A stretch of 64,000 nt of DNA from Podospora pseudoanserina (lineage: Eukaryota > Ascomycota > Sordariomycetes > Sordariales > Podosporaceae): positions 2,232,001-2,296,000 of the forward strand of contig NC_085923.1 of assembly GCF_035222485.1 (NCBI RefSeq), in the 5' to 3' direction. Positions within the stretch are counted from its first letter, which is position 1, and every line of letters begins with the position of its first letter. The notes beneath the pieces are model-generated. The model saw only the letters and a program-made list of their open reading frames with translations, made no database searches and was not told where the DNA came from. Shown one piece after another: positions 48,201 to 57,807 of the stretch. The translations under genes were made by a program, and so were the position numbers.

Positions 48201-49164
48201 CAACTCCTTCTTGGCGGCAGCATTGAAGTTTGGCGGGTGAAGTTGTATGAATCGGTCGAGCAGTTCGGCAACGAATTCGGCGGGCATGTCCATGTGTTCC
48301 CCAGTCGGTCGACTCAAGATATTCACAAAGGTTGGGTAGTTGGTAGACAAAATGGCATCCGCTGCGACAGTGAAACCATGTCAGTAACAGAGGGAGTAGG
48401 CACGCTGGGCAAGGGCGTCTTACCTTTGGTCTTCAGGTCAGTCCTGCTACCTAGTTTGAAGGCCAGGGCCAACAGTGTCTTTTCGAGGGCATCGAGTTGG
48501 AAGTGTTCCATAAAAGTCGACAAGTCGAAATTGTGGAATATATCTTCGGTGCCGGTCTCGATCGACTCGGCGATCTTCCTCGCTTGGCTGAAGTCTCTGG
48601 CAAGCAGCTCCATTTCGGCAACGAGGAGTTGCATGTTGTTATTGTTGGAATTCGCTACTGGCCGCCCCGCGCTGGGGAAGATCTGAGAGGCATTGGAGGC
48701 CACCAGGCGCGTGAAGTATCTCGAATAGACATCCATGCCGTGCTCATGGATAAGCTGGGGAGAAGCCATAACAGCAGGTTAGCAGTCAATCAATAGAGTG
48801 CAGGAGTAGGTATGGGATATGGCAGTTGACAGTGGGGCAGAAGGGGCAGCGGAGGACAGAAGGCTGACAGCAGCATAAAGGGCGATTGGCACCGCACCTT
48901 TTGCAAAGCGTCAGTCTGTGACTTCCACCTTCTCGGATCGCCCTTGTCCTCTTTGATGGTGCTCAGGAGCAGGAGAACCTGGGCAACTGCAATCTTGGCC
49001 AGGGAGCTGGAGCCAGTGGGGCTGCTGGTACTGGGGTTGGCACCCGAACTCAGCGCACCGTGATGATGGGAGGAACTCTGCGAGTGGGCGAGGCCAGTGT
49101 GGAGGGGCTGGGAGGCAGAATTGGGATTGGGTGTGAAGGTTCCCTTCTTGGAGTGGGGGACCAT
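42300..49164 (-). CDS. not1: CCR4-NOT complex scaffold subunit NOT1
   Basis: NOT1 is the scaffold of the CCR4-NOT deadenylase complex that shortens mRNA tails and represses translation. Exons 49164-48898, 48754-48424, 48361-42399 and 42344-42300 join in phase to give 2201 residues, typical for the family. The Caf1-binding MIF4G region lies at about residues 920-1080 (KIQFALNNATDTTLQSIFKE). The CAF40-binding DUF3819 region lies at about 1210-1280 (VDRSVTIAAISTQQMIRKDF). The C-terminal NOT-module domain lies at about 1990-2185 (GFVPVNVDRRVVDAVVSHIA). An alanine run near residue 1390 is encoded by GCC/GCG repeats. The small last exon encodes VAARFEAILRPVVA. The first ATG is in the Ser/His-rich N-terminus; an extra upstream exon cannot be excluded. 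Confidence 0.97.
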
Positions 49165-49751
49165 GGATTACCAGGTAAGAATTATGTGTGGAATCGCCGG
49201 TGCTGCTATCCAGGGCAAGGCGGGACAGAGCGACTCTTTTTTTGGTGGTGAAGGGGGGGAGCGCGAGGCGCCACTAGGTATTCTGTAGACGTGTGTGGTA
49301 CGGCAGAGGGGTCTGTCTCTCTCCCGTCTCTTTGCGGATCTCTGCTGGGGTAACGAAGTAACGAGGGCCGCTGCTTGTAAGGCCTGTGACGGTGGTCGCG
49401 GGCTGGTAATATCGTGGATGGTATTGGCAGCAGGCTCTCGGCAGGGGGCCAGGGACGGTGGTGGGTGAGATAGGGATGGTGATAGAAGATCGAAAGTCGC
49501 TTTTTTACGACGTTGTTGAATGGCAAGTGTTGCTTGCCGAGCTAGGTATCCCTTTGAGTTTGGGGCGCTGAGATGCTTGGCACCCACGGCCAATCGTAGC
49601 GACGGAACCGGCGTGATCACGTGAGAGTGTACCTGGAGACACTGAGCAAAATGTGGGGTGACACGGCTCCGACCGTTGGGTGCCTGAGGAATTAGGCGGC
49701 TGCACGCATCGGATTCACCCGAGGCCTACAATGGTATGTCGGTCCGTTCAA

Positions 49752-49870
49752 GAGGCCTGTCCATAGTGTGAGGAATAAGATTGTGTTAAAAGGGCATTTG
49801 CAAGACAGTCAAAGGTATGTTCTAATGCCAAGGTAGATAGGCCACGACTAATGTCCAATGGCCTTGTTTA
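49752..49870 (+). repeat. 21-bp repeat relatives, strongly degenerate
   Basis: Spaced AGGCCTG, GGGCATT, AGGTATG, AGGCCAC and GGCCTTG blocks resemble diverged 21-bp units like those in array B downstream. Spacing is irregular, so this may be an older, eroded part of the same array. Confidence 0.4.
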
Positions 49871-50011
49871 CACTTGGGCAAGCCTGATATACAGTTGTGG
49901 CAGATGCTAATTCGACATGACACATCTCTTGGAAGAGACGCATTTGCGTGAGGTGTAAATCGTATAGTGAGAGTTCATTTGCAAAGGTAGGGCCACTTGA
50001 ATCAGTAATTG

Positions 50012-50130
50012 AGACACTAAAGTAGGTTTTGATATGCCTTGAAGGATAGTCTGTAGGCCCTTAAAGATAGTTAATAGGCCTTGAAAGATCGTTTAAAGGC
50101 CTATTGATTTACTTTCGAGACATAGTTTAC
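50012..50130 (+). repeat. 21-bp degenerate tandem repeat, array B
   Basis: Clear units start at 50034, 50055, 50076 and 50097, exactly 21 bp apart, with weaker flanking units at 50012 and 50118. The unit beginning at 50076 opens AGGCCTTGAAAGATCGTT. This is the same unit as array A at 25440 and as the inverted array C at 60122, in the upstream flank of the esterase-CorA gene. Confidence 0.85.
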
Positions 50131-51081
50131 AGCGTAACATAGGTTAACTTACTTTTCTGAGTCAACTATTTTGTGGTGAGGGTGTGTGCCCGGTTGAGAA
50201 AGGCATTGCATAAAAGTTGCTGACCAATACCCGTCCACCTCATCCCTCCTCAATCACCATCTCAAATTGTATGGTCTATTTGGATTTTATGGCAGACGGC
50301 TTCACTCAATATCTGCAACCTGCAAAGTTCCTGTGCTCACCGCATCATACTGTGCTGATACCCAACTTTAGTGGGTCCTCCGACTATGCCCCCTGACAGG
50401 TCAAGCTTTCTTCCTCGTTTCTTGGTTTCCACAGGACATCCAGTCGTCCAGTCAAGCTTTCTTTTGTTTTTACGCCAGTTGGTTTGATCAGAATGCTTGT
50501 CTTTGGTTCACAATACACAGCACAGCACAGTTACACGCATGATCCTATCCATCTCGCACTGCCACACGCCGCTATATCCGACCCAGTCTACCATAATTGC
50601 GACATGGTTGTTGGTCCAGTGTTGCAGCATAACCCACCTACAGGCGGCTCACGAGCTGCTTCTTTTGTTCCTAGCGCCCCCAGAATTCTGTCACCCCCCG
50701 GCTGCATGGTGTGGTACAGCAACCAATGGCATTGCCCTCGCTGCGTAGCAACAATGGCCAGCCAGGCCCAATAGTTAGAAGCGGGAGATCCCTCGTCTGT
50801 TTTGTCCGGCACAGACTTCCAGGCTCGGTCTCGATGTTCATGGATGGCAAGGTCCATTTCAAATATGTAGCGTCGTTGGCCGTTGTCCCCTCATCAGCCT
50901 GCCCGTGCTTGGCGGAGCCCTTGGCAGGCTTTTAATCACTTCTCGCTTCTCCCATGCTCTTGTTCTTTTCATCTTTCTGGTGATCCATGGTTTAGTGACT
51001 TTCACCACCCCGACTGGACGCTGGACCAGCTCCCTCTCGCGTCTTGAGCCCATCTCGGCATCTTTCAGGGTCCACAGAGCG

Positions 51082-54000
51082 ATGGACGGAAACACTGGTG
51101 CAAACAACCCCACAGACAAGGCTGACATCGACAGGGGGGCGGAGAAACGTCAGGAGAAAGACGAGGCCGAAGAGGTCATAGCCCTCGAAGTGCTACCAAC
51201 ACGGATTCAGTTCAAAGATTCCCTTCCCAGTCGGTCTTCCAGAGAGTTTACGGAACGCGGCCGAAGCATCAGCAAAGGACGCAGCCCCAGCCCGCCCCGT
51301 ATCAACCTTGGCGCTGGATTTGCAGAGTATAGGGGTGATGTGGGCGGCCATGGCTATGATGAGACCGAGGTAGATATCATTGCCGTCCCCTGTCCTGGAG
51401 CGGATCCGATCCAGACATGGATCTACGACAGCGATTCCAGCAGTGCCGAATCCCACTATCATGTCGAGGTTGGATCGCACATCACCCGCAGCAACCAGAG
51501 CACCCGCAGCTCCCAGAGTTCTCTTCGCAGGTCAAGCCCATGGGTCACTTTGAGGCTGCGGGAGCGCGTCAACATTGCTCGGGTATTCTTGTATAGGCAC
51601 CGGCATCTTGAGGAGGGAATGAATTTGAAGTCGTTGGCGAATGATCTCCTTGAGCAAGTGCAGGACATTCGCAAGGGATCTGTAAGTGCATGCATCTTTC
51701 TGTCTCGTTTCTGCCGTGTGTGCATTTCCCAAAAATCAGATGCTGATTATGAATATCTCATAGTCTCGGCCCCTGTTTTTCATTGCGCATAGCATTGGCG
51801 GGCTGGTCGTCAAGAGTGCCTTGGTGAGAGCTAGCCAGAAAACAAAGTACCAGGATATAATGGACGACTGTCATGGTGTCACATTCTTTGGTAGGCTTCT
51901 TGTGATGATGTCGATATTGTGGCGTTTGGTAAAACCAGGCTGACAAAGCAACAGGAACACCACATCGCGGCTCAAGCTACATGTCGATGCCCAACCTCAA
52001 GGACTCTATTCAAGACCTTCTCCAGCTTGAATCGCCACTCCCCAGGTCCCTTACAGATGAAATCCTCGTCAATAATCCGAAGCTAAAACAGTTGCACGAG
52101 CAATTCGTGGACATTGCCAGCGAGCTCCGTCTTTGGTCCTTCTACGAGACTCGGGAGTGTTTGCTTTCCGGATCTGGTGCCCAGTTCACAAACGAAGTAC
52201 AGTTTACTGCCCCTTTGGTTTCGGTGAAATCTGCTATACTCGAAATCTGGCAAGAAGATATCTTTGGCGTCGAAAGTGACCACGCGCATCTCGCCGCTTT
52301 TGGTCCCGATAATGAGGAGATTTTGCATTCATATCTTGGGGACTTGGCAGGCGCCGTCCTGAAAGCGGCAGAGCTTAGCCGGGATCATGTTCACCACCCA
52401 CTATACCTCAAGAGCCATGTCCAAGTCGAAGTCATTGGGTTCTATGAGGATCCAGATGGCTGGATGGCTGCCACACAGCAGTATGCTGGTCAAGGGTCGG
52501 ACGCGAGTGCCGAATCGGGCTCTATCATACGCTTGTATGCCACCAAATACCCCTACAAGGATTTCTTGAAGAAAGGCCCAGAGAAGTGCCTGTCTGAACG
52601 GTTACATGATCGATCGCAAAGGAAGAGGAGAAGAGTACGAAGCCCGAATCGGGCTGGCGGGCGGACAGACTTGCGGCCACCTCAGTTGCCTCAGGAAACT
52701 ACAGCTGATGCCAACGTCCTCGGTATCACGCAGGGCCAACTCGATGTTGGACATCAGGGTGGTGCTGGGATCGGCCCAGAAATCATCATCAGTGGAGGTT
52801 CACCTGTCGCTCTCGAAAGACCGGCTCTGTTGAGGGTTCCAGCTCAAACTATGCCTGAGCTACGGCCTCCAAGCCCCGAGAGCTTGGCCAGTGTATCAAC
52901 CACGGCGTCGGACCCGTTGTTCATTCAAGGGAAGGACTTTGCAGGAGACGGGCCCTTGACCGTGGATTTGCTGGCCAGGCAACAAGCAGAAATTATGCTC
53001 AAGGAGCATGAACTCGGGGCGTCTGCTGGCTTTTCCCGGCCGAATCCCCAACTCAAAAAGTTCACGTGGATTCATATGCCTTTCAACAACCCGGTCTGGG
53101 TTAAGGAGATCTTTAATGTTCTTTCCGACATCCAAGGGCACGATTTTTCCAAGCTTTTTGACTATGACAACTGGCAATCGAAGCACATTCAGAACCGCCA
53201 TTCCGAATCTCAGCCAGCATTCCTCAAACCAACCTGCAAGTACCTGACCAATACAGGCATAACCTCGCCACGCCCTACCCCTCTTGTTGGACCATCTTCA
53301 TCGTTCTTGACACCGAACTGCCTGTTTGTCTACATGCCATACCTTCATTTTGACACCTACCGAAGCATGATCAGGCGCCGGAAGATCATCAGAGAGCGCC
53401 GGGAGCGTGGCAGGGCGAAACCTGTTCCGAAGCATGTGGCTGACGAGGACTCCCTTGAGCTCAAGATGATCTGGGAGTACATTGGCTTCGATCCTCCTCT
53501 CAATTGTCGTAGGACCTTGGACCAGTTCGGCCACCATTCCCTCAGAGACACCAACTCCCGCGATGATGACCAAATGCTGTACAAGCTCACCAAAAAGGAT
53601 GCCTTCTCCCTGACGAAACAGCTCAATGGTGTTGCCACCAAGTCCCAGGCTGGGCCGGTTGGCAGCTCGATGTATTCAAACAAAGGTTCCAATGGGAGCA
53701 ACGCCGGCTCCCACAATGACGACGATGAATACGAGGAAGAAACCGAAGCCGAGCTTCGAGACGGTTACGTACTGATGGTTGACCAGCTCTGGCTCTGGTC
53801 CATTGACAAGACCACCCTCACCACCTTCTTCCCTCGCCGGTACTCGACCCCAACAGAGGGCACCCTGTTTCACCAGGCCGACCTACGGAACAGCGTATAC
53901 AACGAGCTCAACGGTGACCTCACCGGCCGTACCGAAAACGCTCTCGACCTGGCTGCTTTGATAGTCTACCACGCTGTCATCGTCTTCCTCGACCGTTCCA

Positions 54001-55066
54001 CCCACCCAGACCTGGAGATCTTCCGTCTCTTTGACGAAGCCATTGGCATGTTGGCCGAAAGGATGACGCTTAATATGAAACAATTCCGGCTCCAATCTCT
54101 CAGCATGGACGATGACGAAGACGACGAGGACACCGACTACTCTGACTGGGAAGGGGAGAGCCCAGCCTCGATAAAAAAACGACACAGAAAAGAGCTTGAA
54201 AGGTCCGAGAGGGAAAACAGAGAGAACACGTCTGCTCTACTCGAACTGGCAGATCTCAAAGATGAATTAACGGTACTGCAGACCCTGTTTAAGAACCAGG
54301 AGTCAACCGTCAAGCAAATGAAGGATTTCTACGAGATCCATTGCAAGGAGACAAGGAAGAATTGGCAGGAGCCGCTGGATGATGCGTTGGAGTATTTGGA
54401 TGATTTTAAGGGGACGGTGAATGAGATGATTGAAAGGGTTAATACGACGAGGAATGATGTGAGTTCTCCCCTACTCAAACACCGTGACCAAACAGTAAGC
54501 TGACGGATGATGTGAAGTATGAAAAAATGCTCGAAATGGTCCAACGCCAAGCCCAAGTCGACGAGGTCCGCTGGTCACGCCTCCAAGCCGAGCTCGCCTC
54601 GTCCCAAAACCTCTCGGTCATGATCTTCACCACCTTCACCGTCATCTTCCTCCCGCTCACCTTTTTTACCGGACTATTTGGTATGAACGTTACCAACTGG
54701 CAAGAAGAACACATGCCCGACCTCGAGCAAGTCGGCTGGATCTCCCTGCCTACCTCGATCCTCCTAATCATTTTTTCGCTGGTTGCAGCATTCAGCTGGA
54801 GAGTCCAGAGAGGGTTCAAGGGGATATACAAGATTATAAGGGGGGGCTATAAGAAGGTTAAAAAGGGGTATACCCAGAAGCTGGAGCCGATGTGGAGGAA
54901 GGAGAAGAAACGGAGGAGGAGACAGGAGAAGAAGAGGAAGTATGTGGAGAAGCAGACCGCGTGGGATAAGGATGGGATGTATGATTTTTGGGACAAGGTG
55001 AAGGAGAATCAGAGGAAGATTAGGTATCAGATTCCGGAGCAGAATAGGAGGACGTTGAGGGGGTGA
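51082..55066 (+). CDS. SesB-like serine esterase fused to a CorA-like membrane protein
   Basis: Exons 51082-51681, 51764-51891, 51955-54458 and 54500-55066 encode about 1265 residues. An alpha/beta hydrolase domain covers about residues 100-340. It has the nucleophile elbow FFIAHSIGGLVVKSAL, the family motif GVTFFGTPHRGSSYM, and a catalytic-histidine region VESDHAHLAAFG. These mark SesB-type esterases, known as effector domains of fungal NLR proteins. The C-terminal half is a fungal CorA-like module. WLWSIDKTTLTTFFP lies in its cytoplasmic domain, a coiled coil follows, the first membrane helix ends in the pore motif TGLFGMNV, and the second is SILLIIFSLVAAFSWRV. The basic tail is rich in Lys and Arg. 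An A5 run at 51839-51843 breaks the frame inside exon 2 although both sides match the family. The last intron is only 41 nt. No NACHT, NB-ARC or ankyrin domain is present. Confidence 0.85.
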
Positions 55067-55231
55067 TATGTATGATGATTATGAAGAGATGGATAGAGAT
55101 AGGTAATGGTAATCCAAAATAATACATTCACAGAAATGCCTTCAACAAATCTTTAAGGCCTATGCGACTAGGGTTTTGACAGAAGGTAATACCAACGCCT
55201 CATATAGGGCTGTTTTCAGCACCGCACTATC
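55067..55231. other. 3' flank of esterase-CorA gene with a 21-bp repeat remnant
   Basis: Noncoding. At 55138-55165 two GCCTT/AGGCCT blocks lie 21 bp apart around AACAAATCTTTA, matching the 21-bp repeat family on the other side of the gene. Confidence 0.45.
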
Positions 55232-55288
55232 ACATACGACTATAGACAACCGAAAATACGGGATCCCGTCCGCTCTCCCCTAGTCAAA
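55232..55288 (+). pseudogene. 5S rRNA fragment, 5' half
   Basis: The sequence begins ACATACGACTATAG and continues to GGGATCCCGTCCGCTCTCC, the conserved 5' half of fungal 5S rRNA. It then stops matching and runs into AT-rich sequence. The internal box C promoter and the 3' stem strand are absent here, so this fragment should not be a functional gene. Confidence 0.8.
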
Positions 55289-57190
55289 TATTTAATCGTA
55301 ATATTATTTTCTAGGATAACTTTAGTTTTACTTTTTCGCTAAGTTAGTATCTAAACGTATTAATTTCCGCAAAGACTTTACAGTATTATCTTCTACAATT
55401 ATAACGGATCTCACGGTCTTATTAGCTTTACTTTTTTTTTTTTACTTTTATGCCGCAGCTGCCTATTATAGCCGGTATAATTTGGGCCCGATATAGAGTA
55501 GTATAGTATTTTCACCTATTATTTGCCTAGCATTACTTATTTTTCCGCTCTTACCTATTGTCGTCTTTATACGCCTTAATTAATGCTTTACTTTCCCGCC
55601 TCCGCCTGCTCGTCGTCTTTACTGAAATAGTGAGAAAACACACAAATACAACCAAGACACTACAAATATATCCTCAATAGATCCCTAAATGAATATACCT
55701 GCGTGACAGTAGCTCGCTCGCAGGCTGCACTTCACGCAAGACAATGAAAAGACACTATGGGCTTGCAGGCCACATAATAAGCACCGGAATGGCCTGATCA
55801 GAGGGCCAGAATTGCCTGCATGCATGCAAGGCACAAAATACGAAGAAACAAAAATCGACGTCTTGTCTAAAATAGAATGTTAGAAGCAAACCGCTTATAT
55901 ATATGACTCCTGAACTCCCGAATCCTCCGAAAGCTCCACTTTTTCACCATCTGATTAGAAAGACCTTAAGCCTGTGGCCGCACCCAAACTACTAGCTATA
56001 TATTTATATTCCCTCTATTTTTATATATATTTTCTAATCTATAAAATTTCTTTACTTTATTTAACGTATGGAAAACTTATAATAATACTCTATTAAGTAT
56101 TTTTAAAAAAAAATAATAAGTATTATTCATTTCGACTTTTTTATTTTAAAGAAGCCGTCCTAACGGTATTAAAACTTTTTTAGTATATTTATATTTAACT
56201 TTCTATTTATTTTATATATCAATTTTGAATCTTTTCTTTTAATTATATTATTTTTAAGTTTAATATTATAAATCCCTTTTTTTTTAATAACTTTCTATTT
56301 TATTATATTAACTTTCTTGATTACTAAGGTTAAATTTCTTTTCTTAGGATTTTAATAATCTTATCCTTCTTTTTATTAAATTTATACGGTGGAGAATTAA
56401 GGAAAAGTTATCGGGAAGTTAGTATATCGTCGTGGTTTTAGAAGAAAATGCAAACACGAGGAATCAATCAAGGCTAGACTGGGAGATCGAGCTTCGCTCC
56501 GCCTTCTCTCTTCTTCGCGCAGTATCAAGATACTTATTTTAGTCTTTGGATAGCACTGTGATAATAAAGCTTTATTAACTTGGTGTTTTAAGATATTTTT
56601 AATTATTTATATAGTTAAACATTATTAAAAAAATAGGAAAAAAGGGATTTATTAAAAACAACAAATAATAGTTATTAGTTAAGTTTTAATTAAAGTTATT
56701 GAGGCGTGGATTTAAAGAAAAAGTGAACTATATTACGTTTTGAAATACAAAATTTTGGTAATATCAGCTAATTAGAAAGAAAATCGGAATAAATAATTAG
56801 AGAAATAGGAAATAAACTTATTAAAAAAATTGTTAAGTTAAAAGTATAATTTAGTAAAAGGATTATTAGATCATTACAATCATCTAGCGATTTAGCTTTA
56901 GAAATTATTAAGGAAAGATAATAATTTAAAAGAGTAATAATTTATATATACAGAAAAATGTTTTGTAATATATAATATAAATTATATTCGTTAGTATTAA
57001 AGACTATTATAAATAGGATAAGCTATTATTGTGCACTGATTAGCTACCATTGAATCATTGTCTAAAAGTACCTTTAACTAAGTATCACTTTCAGAGGTTC
57101 CGGATCAAGGTTCGCCATAGTTAACGAACCGTTTAGCGGCATGCTTTTTTCCACATGCTGAAGTAAATGATATATCCTTCTTAGAGTCGC
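55289..57190. mobile_element. AT-rich, RIP-like repeat relic of unassigned family
   Basis: About 1.9 kb with strikingly higher AT content than the rest of the window, long A/T runs and no surviving coding frame. This is what repeat-induced point mutation leaves in Sordariomycete transposable elements. Two islands of normal composition remain. One, at 55621-55985, has a TATATATA-type box on the minus strand and could be a long-terminal-repeat remnant. The other is at 56440-56560. No family can be named. The block is bounded by 5S rRNA fragments, and it looks old and thoroughly inactivated. Confidence 0.75.
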
Positions 57191-57272
57191 CTATCCTCGC
57201 AGCCATACTACATGATCGGCAGATTAGTGCTCAGGTGGGTGACCACTGGGGACCCCTGCTGTTGTATGTTTT
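57191..57272 (+). pseudogene. 5S rRNA fragment, 3' half
   Basis: The segment contains CAGATTAGTGCTCAGGTGGG, then TGACCACTGGGGACCCCTG, and ends CTGTTGTATGTTTTT. This matches the box C and 3' end of fungal 5S rRNA with the terminal stem strand and T-run terminator. Sequence upstream (about 57191-57215) resembles the central 5S region, but the 5' terminal stem is missing. Together with the 5' half at 55232 it suggests an interrupted gene or two partial copies. Confidence 0.75.
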
Positions 57273-57807
57273 TGCTTTGCAGCTTTTTGACCTGGCCGTC
57301 AAATGCCCTCAATTCCCATGTGCGGCTTTCCTCGGCTGAGCGGGGTTAGGGCGGGTCCCTTACCCCACGAAAATGATGCCCCACCCTGTTTTCAAATGTC
57401 AGAGGCTTGAGTGGCTGCACCTCGGGCGGGACGTCATTTGAACGGCTGCTTTCTTGGCCGAAAAATGAACTCGGAGCCGGCCCTCGAGACGAAGTGGAGA
57501 GTGGAGTGAGTGCTGGAACAAGACAAGCGGGTTGAATTGTGTGTGAGAGGAAGCCGGAGTGACCAAGTCCGATTCTTTTCTCCTCCCCTGACTGTGCAAT
57601 CCTTTCCCTCGTCTTTTCTGCTGCTGTCTTGTTTGTTTCTTGTTTGCCCGCGGCTGTGGAATTTTTCTTGGGGAGACTGACTGAAAGAACGCCGTATGTG
57701 GTCATAGACCTATACTCTCTCGACCGAAATTGCTCCCTTGCCCCCCCGCTTCGACGACCGAGACAGACACTGTATTTGAATAGGATAGACCAAAAGACAC
57801 AGTCATC
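57273..57807. other. 5' flank of the ETF-QO gene
   Basis: Normal-composition sequence following the AT-rich block. Open frames on both strands look noncoding. It should contain the ETF-QO promoter and leader. Confidence 0.5.

Larger units (their letters stand above)
49165..51081. other. Divergent intergenic region with 21-bp repeat arrays
   Basis: About 1.9 kb between NOT1 and the esterase-CorA gene, transcribed away from each other. It contains the repeat array at 50012-50130 and weaker relatives at 49752-49870. No coding feature was found. Confidence 0.55.

Noticed and set aside
51802-51855. An extra 31-nt intron to explain the frame change in the esterase exon
   Set aside because: It is too short, and the residues it would remove fit the esterase family; an A-run length error fits better.
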